Shown piece after piece: positions 8,352 through 15,288 of a stretch of 33,323 nt of DNA. The notes beneath the pieces were generated by a model. The model did not search any database. It had not been told where the DNA came from and saw nothing but the letters and a program-made list of their open reading frames with translations. This DNA is from Actinomycetes bacterium (GTDB lineage: Bacteria; Actinomycetota; Actinomycetes; Actinomycetales; Microbacteriaceae). Position 1 is the stretch's first letter, and the number at the start of each line of letters is the position of its first letter. The stretch is from assembly GCA_023428065.1 (NCBI GenBank), contig JAEYZI010000085.1, forward strand, positions 1 through 33,323, given 5' to 3'. Made by a program: the position numbers and the translations under genes.

Positions 8352-8957
8352 ATGTGGTCTCGTGTCGCGGCCGGCATCGCCGCCGCCCTCTGGTCGCTCT
8401 TCGTGCTCCCGCCGCAGGTGGTCGAGTGGATGGGCCCGGGCGGCGCGCCGGAGTGGCTGCGCGTCATGGACCTCTGGCCGGGGTACCGCGCCATCGAGGA
8501 CGCCTTCGCCGGGATCGGCGTGCGGGACGACTACGCGCTCTGGGGCGTCGCGATCGTGCCGGCCATGCTGCTCGCGTGGTGGGCGATGGACCGCACGCTG
8601 CGGAGCTTCGGGGGCGCGGGGCTCGCGCTCTCCCTCGTGTGGCTCGCCGTCGCCCCCGTCACCGCAGTCAGCTACCTCAACCACGCCGACGACTCCCCCG
8701 TGCGGCTGCTCTGGGGAGCCGAGGCGTTCGTGCTCATCGGCGCCTTCCTGCTCGCGATCATCGTCGCGTTCACGGGCCGCGGGCGCCCGATCCGGCGCGT
8801 CACGCGCGTGCTCGTGGGGTGCACCGTGGTCTTCGGCGTCGCCGCGACGCTCGTCGCGGGCTACTACCCGCACGGCACCTACCTCGGGATCGGAGTGCTC
8901 GCGGCGCTCCTGGCCGCGACATCGCGCCCCACCGCGACGGAGCGCGCGGCCGACTGA
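8352..8957 (+). CDS. Hypothetical multi-pass membrane protein
   Basis: A 201-residue protein with five or six hydrophobic segments (near residues 5-22, 62-78, 88-106, 122-142, 152-170 and 175-190), ending in a short polar tail. I do not recognise a family. Conserved-looking features are the Trp-rich PEWLRVMDLWPGYRAIEDAF region in the first outside loop and a GYYPHGTYLGIG turn before the last helix. It is divergent from pyrR and codirectional with the next gene, 155 bases downstream. It lies in the accessory stretch between pyrR and nusB. Codon composition fits a real gene: third positions are strongly GC-rich in this frame. The function is unknown. Confidence 0.75.
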   Translation: MWSRVAAGIAAALWSLFVLPPQVVEWMGPGGAPEWLRVMDLWPGYRAIEDAFAGIGVRDDYALWGVAIVPAMLLAWWAMDRTLRSFGGAGLALSLVWLAVAPVTAVSYLNHADDSPVRLLWGAEAFVLIGAFLLAIIVAFTGRGRPIRRVTRVLVGCTVVFGVAATLVAGYYPHGTYLGIGVLAALLAATSRPTATERAAD

Positions 8958-8959
8958 GC

Positions 8960-9019
8960 GTCCCGACGGGCGTCCCGGCACGTGTCCCTGGCCGGGTCCC
9001 GCGTCGGGTCCCGTCGACT
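8960..9019 (+). repeat. Five degenerate 12-bp tandem repeats (GTCCC-led)
   Basis: GTCCC occurs at 8960, 8972, 8984, 8996 and 9008, exactly every 12 bases, each followed by a variable seven-base segment rich in G and C. The repeat starts three bases after the stop of the membrane protein gene and ends about 90 bases before the next start. The 12-base period keeps a reading frame, but no initiation signal supports translation of this stretch. Confidence 0.8.
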
Positions 9020-9071
9020 GCCCGCGGATTGAGGGCGTGGGCCCCTGGGAGGTCGGGCCACGGGACAGGGA

Positions 9072-9096
9072 GTGTGGAATTCGTCAACCACCACAC
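9072..9096. promoter_or_regulatory. Inverted repeat GTGTGG-N13-CCACAC upstream of the DoxX-like gene
   Basis: A perfect six-base inverted repeat (9072-9077 and 9091-9096) lies 16 bases before the ATG at 9113, in the otherwise gene-free stretch 8958-9112. It could be a repressor operator or an mRNA hairpin near the ribosome binding site. No cognate regulator is adjacent. The arms are short enough that chance is possible. Confidence 0.3.
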
Positions 9097-9112
9097 CCCT
9101 ACGGAAGCGACC

Positions 9113-9676
9113 ATGACCACCTCCACCCCGACCCTGACCACTCCGACCGTCGAGCAGCCCTCGACGCCCCAGCAGCCTCTCGCCCGACCCGCGCACGCGG
9201 TGCCGGCGCGACCGGCGACCGGCATGCGCGCCGTGCTCGGCTGGATCGCGCGCACCGAGCAGCGCGTGCTCGACGTGCTCGCCCGCTACGGCATCCTGAC
9301 GCTGCGTCTCTCGCTCGCCTTCGTGTACGTCGCGTTCGGCGCGCTCAAGCTCGTCGGCCTCAGCCCCGTGGCCGACCTCGTCGCCTCGATGGTGCCGTTC
9401 CTGCCCGCCGAGCAGGCCGTCATCGCGATGGGCGTCTTCGAGGTCATCGTCGGCGCGCTCCTTGCCGCGGGCGTCCTCGTGCCCTGGGTCGCGGCCGCGC
9501 AGGTCGTGCACCTGCTCGGCACCTTCCTCGTGTTCTTCGTCTACCCCGCCCTCACCTACAGCGACGGCAACCCGCTCGCGCTCACGGTCGTCGGCGAGTT
9601 CATCGCGAAGAACGTCGTGCTCATCGCGGGCCTCTTCGTGGTCGCGGCCTTCAGCCGCCGCCGCGTGCGCGACTGA
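9113..9676 (+). CDS. DoxX/DUF417-like integral membrane protein
   Basis: A 187-residue protein. The first 37 residues are Thr/Pro-rich and probably cytosolic and disordered. Then follow four transmembrane helices of the DoxX type: LRLSLAFVYVAFGALKLVG, a second helix after the loop with PFLPAEQAVIAMGVFEV, a third around VPWVAAAQVVHLLGTFLVFF, and a last in EFIAKNVVLIAGLFVV. The FGALKLVG turn and the GEFIAKNVVLIAG segment resemble DoxX/DUF417 proteins, which include YkgB/RclC-like members linked with oxidant stress. The exact subfamily cannot be fixed without a search. The ATG at 9113 is chosen because Met-Thr-Thr is followed by the recognisable domain and the frame upstream passes through the tandem repeat. 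The Shine-Dalgarno match (GGAAG) is modest. Confidence 0.8.
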   Translation: MTTSTPTLTTPTVEQPSTPQQPLARPAHAVPARPATGMRAVLGWIARTEQRVLDVLARYGILTLRLSLAFVYVAFGALKLVGLSPVADLVASMVPFLPAEQAVIAMGVFEVIVGALLAAGVLVPWVAAAQVVHLLGTFLVFFVYPALTYSDGNPLALTVVGEFIAKNVVLIAGLFVVAAFSRRRVRD

Positions 9677-9690
9677 CGCCGCCACGAGCC

Positions 9691-9728
9691 GAAGGCCGGG
9701 ACGACACCCACGGGTCGTCCCGGCCTTC
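9691..9728. terminator. Bidirectional terminator hairpin between converging genes
   Basis: A perfect 15-base inverted repeat, GAAGGCCGGGACGAC / GTCGTCCCGGCCTTC (9691-9705 and 9714-9728), with an eight-base loop. It lies 14 bases after the DoxX-like stop and 16 bases after the permease stop on the other strand. There is no long T-tract, as is common for hairpin terminators in high-GC genomes. Confidence 0.85.
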
Positions 9729-9744
9729 ACCTGTCCCTGGACGA

Positions 9745-10653
9745 TCAGCCCCAGCGCTTGAGCAGCCAGCGCTCCAGGACGCCGATGAGGGCATCCGTCG
9801 TCTTGCCGAGGATCGCGAGCACGATGATCGCGAGGAAGATGCGGTCGACGCGGCCGTTGTTGCCCGAGTCCATGAGCAGGAAGCCGAGGCCCATCGAGCT
9901 CGCGAGGAGCTCCGCGGCGACCAGGAAGAGCCACGACTGCGCGAGCGCGAGTCGCAGACCGCTCACGAGCGCGGGGATGACGGCGGGCAGCTGCACGGTC
10001 GTGAGGAGCGAGAACCGGCCGAGGCCGTACGCTCGCCCGAGCTCGACGAGCTGCGGGTCGACGTGGCGAAGCGCGATCGAGAGGGTCGTGAGCACGGGGA
10101 ACGCCGCGCCGATCGTGATGAGGATGACCTTGGAGGGCTCGAAGATGCCCACGTAGAGCACGAGCAGCGGCACCCAGGCGAGCGACGGCACCGCGCGGAG
10201 CGCGCCGATCGTGGGAGACAGCAGGATGCCGGCGTTCCGCGACAGGCCGATGAGCGAGCCGATGACGATGCCGATGAGCGAGCCGAGGGCGAAGCCCTGC
10301 AGCACACGCTGGGTCGAGATGGCCACGTCCCGCCACAACTGGCCCGACGAGGCGAGCTCCCCCGCGGCGTTCACGACGTCGGCGGGCGACGGCAGGCGGT
10401 ACGCGGGGATGTCGCCGAACTCCGTCACGGCCCACCAGAGTGCCAGCACGGCCAGCGGGATGATCGCGCCGCCCACGGCGGGCCACCACCGACGCTCGCG
10501 CCGAAGGCGTCGCCTGTCCGCGAGGCCCGCTCCCGCAACCCAGAAGCCCTCTCCGAGGCTCGCCGCGTAACCCCGCGTGCTCACCTGCTGAACCGCCGCG
10601 GAGACGACCCCCTCGACAGGGCTCGCCTCCACGGTCGTCCTGGTCCCGCTCAT
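9745..10653 (-). CDS. ABC transporter permease, sulfonate/nitrate/taurine type
   Basis: Membrane channel subunit of an importer. The 302-residue protein has a long cytosolic N-terminus (about 55 residues, ending in basic RRRLRRERR), then about six transmembrane helices. The EAA-like coupling segment reads ELGRAYGLGRFSLLTTVQLP, followed by AVIPALVSGLRLALAQSW, typical of SsuC/TauC/NrtB permeases. The ATG at 10653 was taken; a GGAGG lies about 15 bases upstream, which is rather far, so the true start could be slightly different. It is the last gene of a three-gene operon with the lipoprotein and ATPase upstream. The substrate cannot be told apart among sulfonates, taurine and related anions. Confidence 0.9.
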   Translation of the reverse strand: MSGTRTTVEASPVEGVVSAAVQQVSTRGYAASLGEGFWVAGAGLADRRRLRRERRWWPAVGGAIIPLAVLALWWAVTEFGDIPAYRLPSPADVVNAAGELASSGQLWRDVAISTQRVLQGFALGSLIGIVIGSLIGLSRNAGILLSPTIGALRAVPSLAWVPLLVLYVGIFEPSKVILITIGAAFPVLTTLSIALRHVDPQLVELGRAYGLGRFSLLTTVQLPAVIPALVSGLRLALAQSWLFLVAAELLASSMGLGFLLMDSGNNGRVDRIFLAIIVLAILGKTTDALIGVLERWLLKRWG

Positions 10654-10679
10654 CGCGTGATGTCCGTTCCTCCGGCGCC

Positions 10680-11705
10680 TCAGAGGGCGCCCGGGTCGGC
10701 TGCCTTCGCGAACGTCGGCTCGAGCAGGGAGGTGAGGGCCTTGTCGATGAGGTCCTGGCTCGCGACGTCGCCCGACTCGACGAACACCGGTCCGATGATC
10801 GCGAGCACGTCGAGCTGCGCCTGGCCGGGCACCGGGTCGACCTCGAGGTTGGTGCGATCGGCGATGACGGCCGTCGCGATCTCGATGTCGATGCCCGCGA
10901 CCTCGGCGAGGATCGCCGCGGTCTCCTCAGGGTTCTCGATCGCCCAGGCACGAGCCTTCTCGTACGCGTTCACGACGAGCTGCGCGAGGTCGGCGTGGTT
11001 CGTGATGAAGTCCTCGGTCGCGTTGAGGAAGCCGTAGCTGTTGAAGTCGATGTTGTCGTAGATGATCTTCGACGCGCCGTTCGCGACGCTCGTCGACAGG
11101 AGCGGGTCGAGGCCCGACCACGCATCGACCGCACCGGCCTCGATCGCGGCCTTGCCGTCCGCGTGCTGCAGGTTCTCGACGACGACGTCGTCGAGGGTCA
11201 GACCGTGCTCCTCGAGCGTCTGGAGCAGGAAGAAGTACGGGTCGGTGCCCTTGGTGGCCGCGATGTGCTTGCCGGCGAGCTCCTCGACCGAGGCGATCGG
11301 AGAGTCGGCCGGCACGAGGATCGCCGCCCAGTTCGGCTGGCTGTAGATGTCGATGACCTTGATGGGCGAGCCGTTCGAGCGCGCGAGGAGCGCGGCGGAA
11401 CCCGCCGTCGACCCCACGTCGATCGCGCCCGCGCGCAACGCCTCGTTGGCCTTGTTCGACCCGGCCGACTGCACCCAGTTGACGGTGACGTCGTCGCCGA
11501 GCGCATCCTCGAGCCAGCCCTGGTCCTTGATGATGAGGCTCAGCGGGTTGTAGGTCGCGAAGTCGATGTTGAGGGTCGTCGCGCTCCAGCCGTCCTCCGA
11601 CGGGTTCTCGGCGGCGGCGGGCGTGCCCTCGCCCGCGACGCAGCCCGTGAGGGCGAGTGCGACGGCGGAGGCGGCGGCCGCGGCCGCCAGGATGGTCTTC
11701 TTCAT
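10680..11705 (-). CDS. ABC transporter substrate-binding lipoprotein, aliphatic sulfonate type
   Basis: Captures the ligand outside the membrane and delivers it to the permease. The 341-residue protein begins with a lipoprotein signal peptide (MKK, hydrophobic Ala-rich core, lipobox LTGC with Cys22 as lipidation site). The mature part is an NMT1/SsuA-like periplasmic-binding fold. Recognisable segments are LNIDFATYNPLSLIIKDQGW, AGAIDVGSTAGSAALLAR, and KHIAATKGTDPYFFLLQTL, the latter typical of aliphatic sulfonate-binding proteins. It lies 26 bases upstream of the permease and 36 bases downstream of the ATPase. No sulfonate monooxygenase (SsuD) is in the window, so its pathway role is inferred only from the transporter family. 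Confidence 0.9.
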   Translation of the reverse strand: MKKTILAAAAAASAVALALTGCVAGEGTPAAAENPSEDGWSATTLNIDFATYNPLSLIIKDQGWLEDALGDDVTVNWVQSAGSNKANEALRAGAIDVGSTAGSAALLARSNGSPIKVIDIYSQPNWAAILVPADSPIASVEELAGKHIAATKGTDPYFFLLQTLEEHGLTLDDVVVENLQHADGKAAIEAGAVDAWSGLDPLLSTSVANGASKIIYDNIDFNSYGFLNATEDFITNHADLAQLVVNAYEKARAWAIENPEETAAILAEVAGIDIEIATAVIADRTNLEVDPVPGQAQLDVLAIIGPVFVESGDVASQDLIDKALTSLLEPTFAKAADPGAL

Positions 11706-11741
11706 GATGTTCCTCGCTGTGGTGGGGTTGTCGGGTGGAGG

Positions 11742-12596
11742 TCAGGCGCCATGGCGCTTGGCGCGCTGGGCCTTGATGGCCTTCGTGATGTAGTCCTCGG
11801 GGTGGTGGGTCTCGACCCCGAGCAGCGCCAGCAGCTCCGCGCGCAGGATGGCGAGCTGGGCGTCACCACGGTCGCGGGGGCGCTTCTTGCCGACCTCGAG
11901 GACGCGACGGATGGTCGCGCCCGGGAGGCCGTCGTCGGCACCGAGGAGGACGATGCGGTCGGCGAGCTGGAGCGCCTCGTCGACGTCGTGCGTCACGAGC
12001 ACGATCGTCGTCGGCTCGGCGGCGTGCACCTCGAGCAGGAGGTCCTGCATCGTGAGCCGCGTGAGGGCGTCGAGTGCGCCGAATGGCTCGTCGAGGAGAA
12101 GCACGCGGGGATTGCGGGCGAGCGCCCGCGCGAGCGAGGCGCGCTGCGCCATGCCGCCCGAGATCTGACGCGGCCGCAGCCCGCTCGCGTGGTCGAGCTG
12201 CACGAGGCGCAGGAGCTCCGCGACACGCGCACGCCCCGCGGCCTTCTGGGTTCCCCGCGGCAGGCCGAGCTCGACATTGCGCTCGATCGTGCGCCACGGC
12301 AGCAGCCGCGGCTCCTGGAACGCGACCGCGCACCGCTGGTCCACGGGAGCGACGGGCGTGCCTCCGATCGCGAGCTCGCCGGCATCCGCGCGATCGAGAC
12401 CCGAGATGAGACGCAGGAGGGTCGACTTGCCGCAGCCCGACGGGCCGAGGAGGGCGACGATCTCGCCCGCGCGGATGTCGAGGTCGACGTCGCGCAGGAC
12501 GACGCGCTCGCCGCCGTCGGGCGACGGGAAGCTGCGGCCCACGCCGGAGATGCGCACGGGCAGAGCCGGCACGGCGGGAGCGTCGACGATGGTCAC
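11742..12596 (-). CDS. ABC transporter ATP-binding protein, sulfonate/nitrate type
   Basis: Nucleotide-binding subunit that powers the importer. The 284-residue protein has Walker A GPSGCGKST (about residues 51-59), the Q-loop in VAFQEPRLLPWRT, the signature ISGGMAQRASLARAL, Walker B VLLLDEPFGALD, and the H-loop VTHDVDEAL. The LLPWRT sequence and the C-terminal extension with HHPEDYITKAIKAQRAK are usual in SsuB/TauB-like ATPases. The start is GTG at 12596, the point where the coding sequence begins; no Shine-Dalgarno sequence precedes it, but a TACCGT box ends seven bases upstream, suggesting a leaderless message. It is the first gene of the importer operon. Confidence 0.92.
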   Translation of the reverse strand: MTIVDAPAVPALPVRISGVGRSFPSPDGGERVVLRDVDLDIRAGEIVALLGPSGCGKSTLLRLISGLDRADAGELAIGGTPVAPVDQRCAVAFQEPRLLPWRTIERNVELGLPRGTQKAAGRARVAELLRLVQLDHASGLRPRQISGGMAQRASLARALARNPRVLLLDEPFGALDALTRLTMQDLLLEVHAAEPTTIVLVTHDVDEALQLADRIVLLGADDGLPGATIRRVLEVGKKRPRDRGDAQLAILRAELLALLGVETHHPEDYITKAIKAQRAKRHGA

Positions 12597-12603
12597 GCGC
12601 TCG

Positions 12604-12633
12604 ACGGTAGGGAACCGCGCGAAGGGCCCGCAA
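12604..12633 (-). promoter_or_regulatory. Candidate promoter for the ABC importer operon, leaderless start
   Basis: On the minus strand TTGCGG (12633-12628), an 18-base spacer and TACCGT (12609-12604) precede the GTG start of the ATPase gene by seven bases. This geometry places transcription start at or near the GTG. The absence of a Shine-Dalgarno sequence supports a leaderless transcript. The hexamers are imperfect. Confidence 0.4.
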
Positions 12634-12657
12634 AACGGTCCGTCACGGAATGAAACA

Positions 12658-12675
12658 TGACGCCTCGCGGCGTCA
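12658..12675. terminator. Hairpin TGACGCC-N4-GGCGTCA between nusB and the ABC operon
   Basis: A perfect seven-base inverted repeat with a four-base loop lies seven bases after the nusB stop on the minus strand and is followed there by TGTTTCATT. This fits a modest intrinsic terminator for the aro-efp-nusB genes. Because it also lies about 60 bases upstream of the importer operon start, an operator role is the alternative. Confidence 0.5.
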
Positions 12676-12681
12676 CATACC

Positions 12682-13092
12682 TCAGCGGTCCCGCGCGATG
12701 GCGGAAAGCACGCCGTTCACGAAGCTCCCCGAGTCGTCGGTGCTGAGCTCCCCGGCGAGCTGAACCGCCTCCGAGATCGCCACGGCGTCCGGGACCTCGT
12801 CGTTGTGCAGGATCTCCCACGCGGCCGCGCGGATGATGGCGCGGTCGAGCACGGGCATGCGCTCGAGCGTCCAGCCGTGCGCGTGAGCCGTGATCGCGGC
12901 GTCGAGCTCCTCACGATGGGCGTCGACGCCCTCGACGATCTCGCGCGCGTACCGCCAGGACGCCGCGCGGGCCGGCTCCCCGGCCGCCCGGCGCTGCTCC
13001 TCGACGATCGCGTCCGCGAGCGGACGCTCGCGGAGGTCGGCGCTGTACAGCAGGTCGATCGCCCGCTTGCGGGCCTTGGTGCGTGCGCTCAC
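12682..13092 (-). CDS. nusB: Transcription antitermination factor NusB
   Basis: Helical RNA-binding factor that, with NusE (S10), promotes antitermination of rRNA transcription. The 136-residue protein has the NusB family opening ARTKARKRAIDLLYSADLR and the C-terminal half with MPVLDRAIIRAAAWEILH, VPDAVAISEAVQLAGELS and FVNGVLSAIARD, which are hallmark NusB sequences. The start is GTG at 13092, six bases after the efp stop. It is the distal gene of the efp-nusB pair. The next gene downstream is the ABC importer ATPase after a hairpin, instead of pyrR, which follows nusB in relatives as I recall them. Confidence 0.96.
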   Translation of the reverse strand: MSARTKARKRAIDLLYSADLRERPLADAIVEEQRRAAGEPARAASWRYAREIVEGVDAHREELDAAITAHAHGWTLERMPVLDRAIIRAAAWEILHNDEVPDAVAISEAVQLAGELSTDDSGSFVNGVLSAIARDR

Positions 13093-13098
13093 CGGGGG

Positions 13099-13656
13099 TC
13101 AGACGCGGCCGAGGTAGTCGCCCGAACGGGTGTCCACCTTGACCTTCGTGCCCGTCTCGAGGAAGAGGGGCACCTGGATCTCGTAGCCGGTCTCGACGGT
13201 CGCAGGCTTCGTGCCCGCGCTCGAGCGGTCGCCCTGAAGGCCCGGCTCGGTGTAGGTGATCTCGAGCACGACCGAGGCGGGGAGCTCGACGTAGAGCGGC
13301 TCGCCCTCGTGCAGCGCGATCTGCACGGCCTGGTTCTCGAGCATGAAGTTCGCGGCGTCGCCCACGATCTCGGGGCTCACCGTGATCTGGTCGTAGTCGT
13401 CGGTGTCCATGAAGACGAAGCCGTCGCCGTCGCGGTAGAGGTACTGGAAGTCACGACGGTCGACGGTCGCGAAGTCGATCTTCGTGCCCGCGTTGAAGGT
13501 GCGGTCGACCGACTTGCCCGAACGCACGTTCTTGAGCTTGGTGCGCACGAAGGCCCCGCCCTTGCCGGGCTTCACGTGCTGGAACTCCACCACGTTCCAG
13601 AGCTGTCCGTCGATGCTGAGGACGCTGCCGTTCTTGATGTCGTTCGTCGTGGCCAT
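13099..13656 (-). CDS. efp: Translation elongation factor P
   Basis: Relieves ribosome stalling at polyproline stretches. The 185-residue protein has the three-domain EF-P layout: an N-terminal KOW-like domain with the tip loop HVKPGKGGAFVRTKL (tip Lys32), a central OB domain, and a C-terminal OB domain with the signature GYEIQVPLFLETGTKVKVDTR. No EpmA-, EpmB- or rhamnosyltransferase-type modification gene is seen nearby. Whether Lys32 is modified cannot be judged, though unmodified lysine EF-P is known in Actinobacteria. The ATG at 13656 has no strong Shine-Dalgarno sequence. A possible -10 box TACACT lies at 13713-13708. Confidence 0.97.
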   Translation of the reverse strand: MATTNDIKNGSVLSIDGQLWNVVEFQHVKPGKGGAFVRTKLKNVRSGKSVDRTFNAGTKIDFATVDRRDFQYLYRDGDGFVFMDTDDYDQITVSPEIVGDAANFMLENQAVQIALHEGEPLYVELPASVVLEITYTEPGLQGDRSSAGTKPATVETGYEIQVPLFLETGTKVKVDTRSGDYLGRV

Positions 13657-13714
13657 GCTCGTTCGCCGTTCCGTTTCGTGGGGAGTGAGGGCGGATGCGC
13701 CCGTTCGAGTGTAG

Positions 13715-14158
13715 CTAGGCGGTCGGGATGCGGCGAACGGCCTCGAGGGCGAGCACGTACGAGTCGAAGCCGAAGCCCGCGATGACGCCCGTCGCGATCC
13801 CGGAGATGACGCTGCGGTGGCGGAACTCCTCGCGCGCGTGCGGGTTCGAGATGTGCACCTCGACGAGCGGGAGGCCGGACTTCGTCACGAGGGCCGCCGC
13901 GTCGCGCAGCGCGTAGCTGTAGTGCGTGAACGCGGCCGGGTTGAGGATGACGGGCGTGCGCTCGTCGACCGCCTCGTGGAGCCATCCCACGAGCTCCGCC
14001 TCGTCGTCGGTCTGGCGCAGGTCGAGCTCGACCTCCTCGCCCGCACGCTCGACGAGCAGCACCCGGAGGGCGGAGAGGTCCTGGTGACCGTAGACGTCGG
14101 GCTCGCGGCTGCCGAGGCGGCCGAGATTGGGTCCGTTGAGCACCATGACGCGCGACAT
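13715..14158 (-). CDS. aroQ: 3-dehydroquinate dehydratase, type II
   Basis: Third step of the shikimate pathway: dehydrates 3-dehydroquinate to 3-dehydroshikimate. The 147-residue protein has the type II sequence LNGPNLGRLGSREPDVYG (catalytic Tyr23 on the flexible loop), NPAAFTHYSYALRDA (Asn73, His79) and EVHISNPHAREEFRHRSV (His102, Arg109, Arg113). All residues of the family active site appear present. The ATG at 14158 has a TAGGCT box six bases upstream and no good Shine-Dalgarno sequence, so a leaderless or internally promoted message is possible. It lies 44 bases downstream of aroB. Ends in TAG. Confidence 0.96.
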   Translation of the reverse strand: MSRVMVLNGPNLGRLGSREPDVYGHQDLSALRVLLVERAGEEVELDLRQTDDEAELVGWLHEAVDERTPVILNPAAFTHYSYALRDAAALVTKSGLPLVEVHISNPHAREEFRHRSVISGIATGVIAGFGFDSYVLALEAVRRIPTA

Positions 14159-14202
14159 GCCTCGAGCCTAGCGACGCGCCCCGCCTCGCGAGACCGACCG
14201 CG

Positions 14203-15288
14203 TCAGCTCGCGATCTCCTGGTACGCGGAGAAGAGCAGCGACTCGTCCGGTCCCTGCAACGTCGTCGGGCGCCCGATGTCATCCAGCACGATGAAGCGCA
14301 GGAGCGCGCCGCGCGCCTTCTTGTCGCGACGCATGGTCGCGAGGAGCGTCGGCCAGCGCCCCGCCGGGTAGGTCGTCGGCAGGTCGAGAGAGTCGAGGAT
14401 GCGGCGGTGTCGGTCGACGGCCTCGTCGGACAGGTGCCGGGTGAGGCGCGAGAGCTCGGCGGCGAACACCATGCCGATCGAGATCGCGGCGCCGTGGCGC
14501 CAGCGGTAGCGTTCGGCGTGCTCGATCGCGTGCCCGAGCGTGTGGCCGTAGTTGAGGATCTCGCGGAGGCCCTGCTCGGTGAAGTCCTCCCCCACGACGC
14601 GTGCCTTCATCGCGATCGCGAGTTCGACGGTGCGGCGGAACTCCGGCGTCGTCGGGTCGGTCGCGCGTGCCGGGTCGGCCTCGACGATGTCGAGGATCTC
14701 CGGCTCCGCGATGAAACCGGCCTTCACGACCTCGGCGTACCCCGCGAGGATCTCGTTGCGCGGGAGCGTGTCGAGCAGCTCGAGGTCGCACAGCACGGCG
14801 CGCGGCGCCCAGAACGCGCCGACGAGGTTCTTGCCTTCGGCCGTGTTGATGCCGGTCTTGCCGCCGACCGCCGCATCGACCATGCCCAGCACGGTCGTCG
14901 GCACCTGCACGATGGCGATGCCGCGCAGCCACGTCGCGGCGACGAAGCCCGCGAGGTCGGTCGTCGCGCCGCCCCCGAGGCCCACGATCGCGTCGGAGCG
15001 CGTGAAGTCGGTCTGACCGAGGATCTGCCACAGGAAGGCCGCGACCTCGACGCGCTTGGCGCCCTCGGCATCCGGGACCTCCGCGAGCATGACCTCGTAG
15101 CGGGCGCCGAGCTGCTCGCGCAGCACCTCGGCGCGAGCGCCCAGCGCGGGGGCGTGCACGATGAGCACCTTCTCCGCCCGCGGCGGCAGCAGTCCGCCGA
15201 GCTCGGCGAGGATGCCCCGTCCGACGTGCACCTCGTAATCCTTCATGCCGTCGGTGCCGGCGACCGGGATGATCGTCGTCTCGCTCAT
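14203..15288 (-). CDS. aroB: 3-dehydroquinate synthase
   Basis: Converts DAHP to 3-dehydroquinate using NAD and a divalent metal. The 361-residue protein has the NAD-binding GLGGGATTDLAGFVAATWLR, VPTTVLGMVDAAVGGKTGIN, the metal-ligand Glu in AGYAEVVKAGF, and the histidines in NYGHTLGHAIEHAERYRWRH. The ATG at 15288 overlaps the aroK stop as ATGA. The open frame continues upstream into aroK in another frame, which is not supported by family sequence. All core motifs are intact. Confidence 0.97.
   Translation of the reverse strand: MSETTIIPVAGTDGMKDYEVHVGRGILAELGGLLPPRAEKVLIVHAPALGARAEVLREQLGARYEVMLAEVPDAEGAKRVEVAAFLWQILGQTDFTRSDAIVGLGGGATTDLAGFVAATWLRGIAIVQVPTTVLGMVDAAVGGKTGINTAEGKNLVGAFWAPRAVLCDLELLDTLPRNEILAGYAEVVKAGFIAEPEILDIVEADPARATDPTTPEFRRTVELAIAMKARVVGEDFTEQGLREILNYGHTLGHAIEHAERYRWRHGAAISIGMVFAAELSRLTRHLSDEAVDRHRRILDSLDLPTTYPAGRWPTLLATMRRDKKARGALLRFIVLDDIGRPTTLQGPDESLLFSAYQEIAS

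Noticed and set aside
7927..9110. Long plus-strand open frames across pyrR and the two membrane proteins
   Set aside because: They cross real genes in other frames with low-complexity Arg/Ser/Pro sequence. The recognisable membrane proteins start at 8352 and 9113.
13715..14158. AroQ has RQTDDEAEL where enteric and Bacillus type enzymes have RQSNHEGEL, suggesting an altered enzyme
   Set aside because: The M. tuberculosis enzyme has RQSDSEAQL at the same place, so this is an ordinary actinobacterial variant and the catalytic residues are intact.
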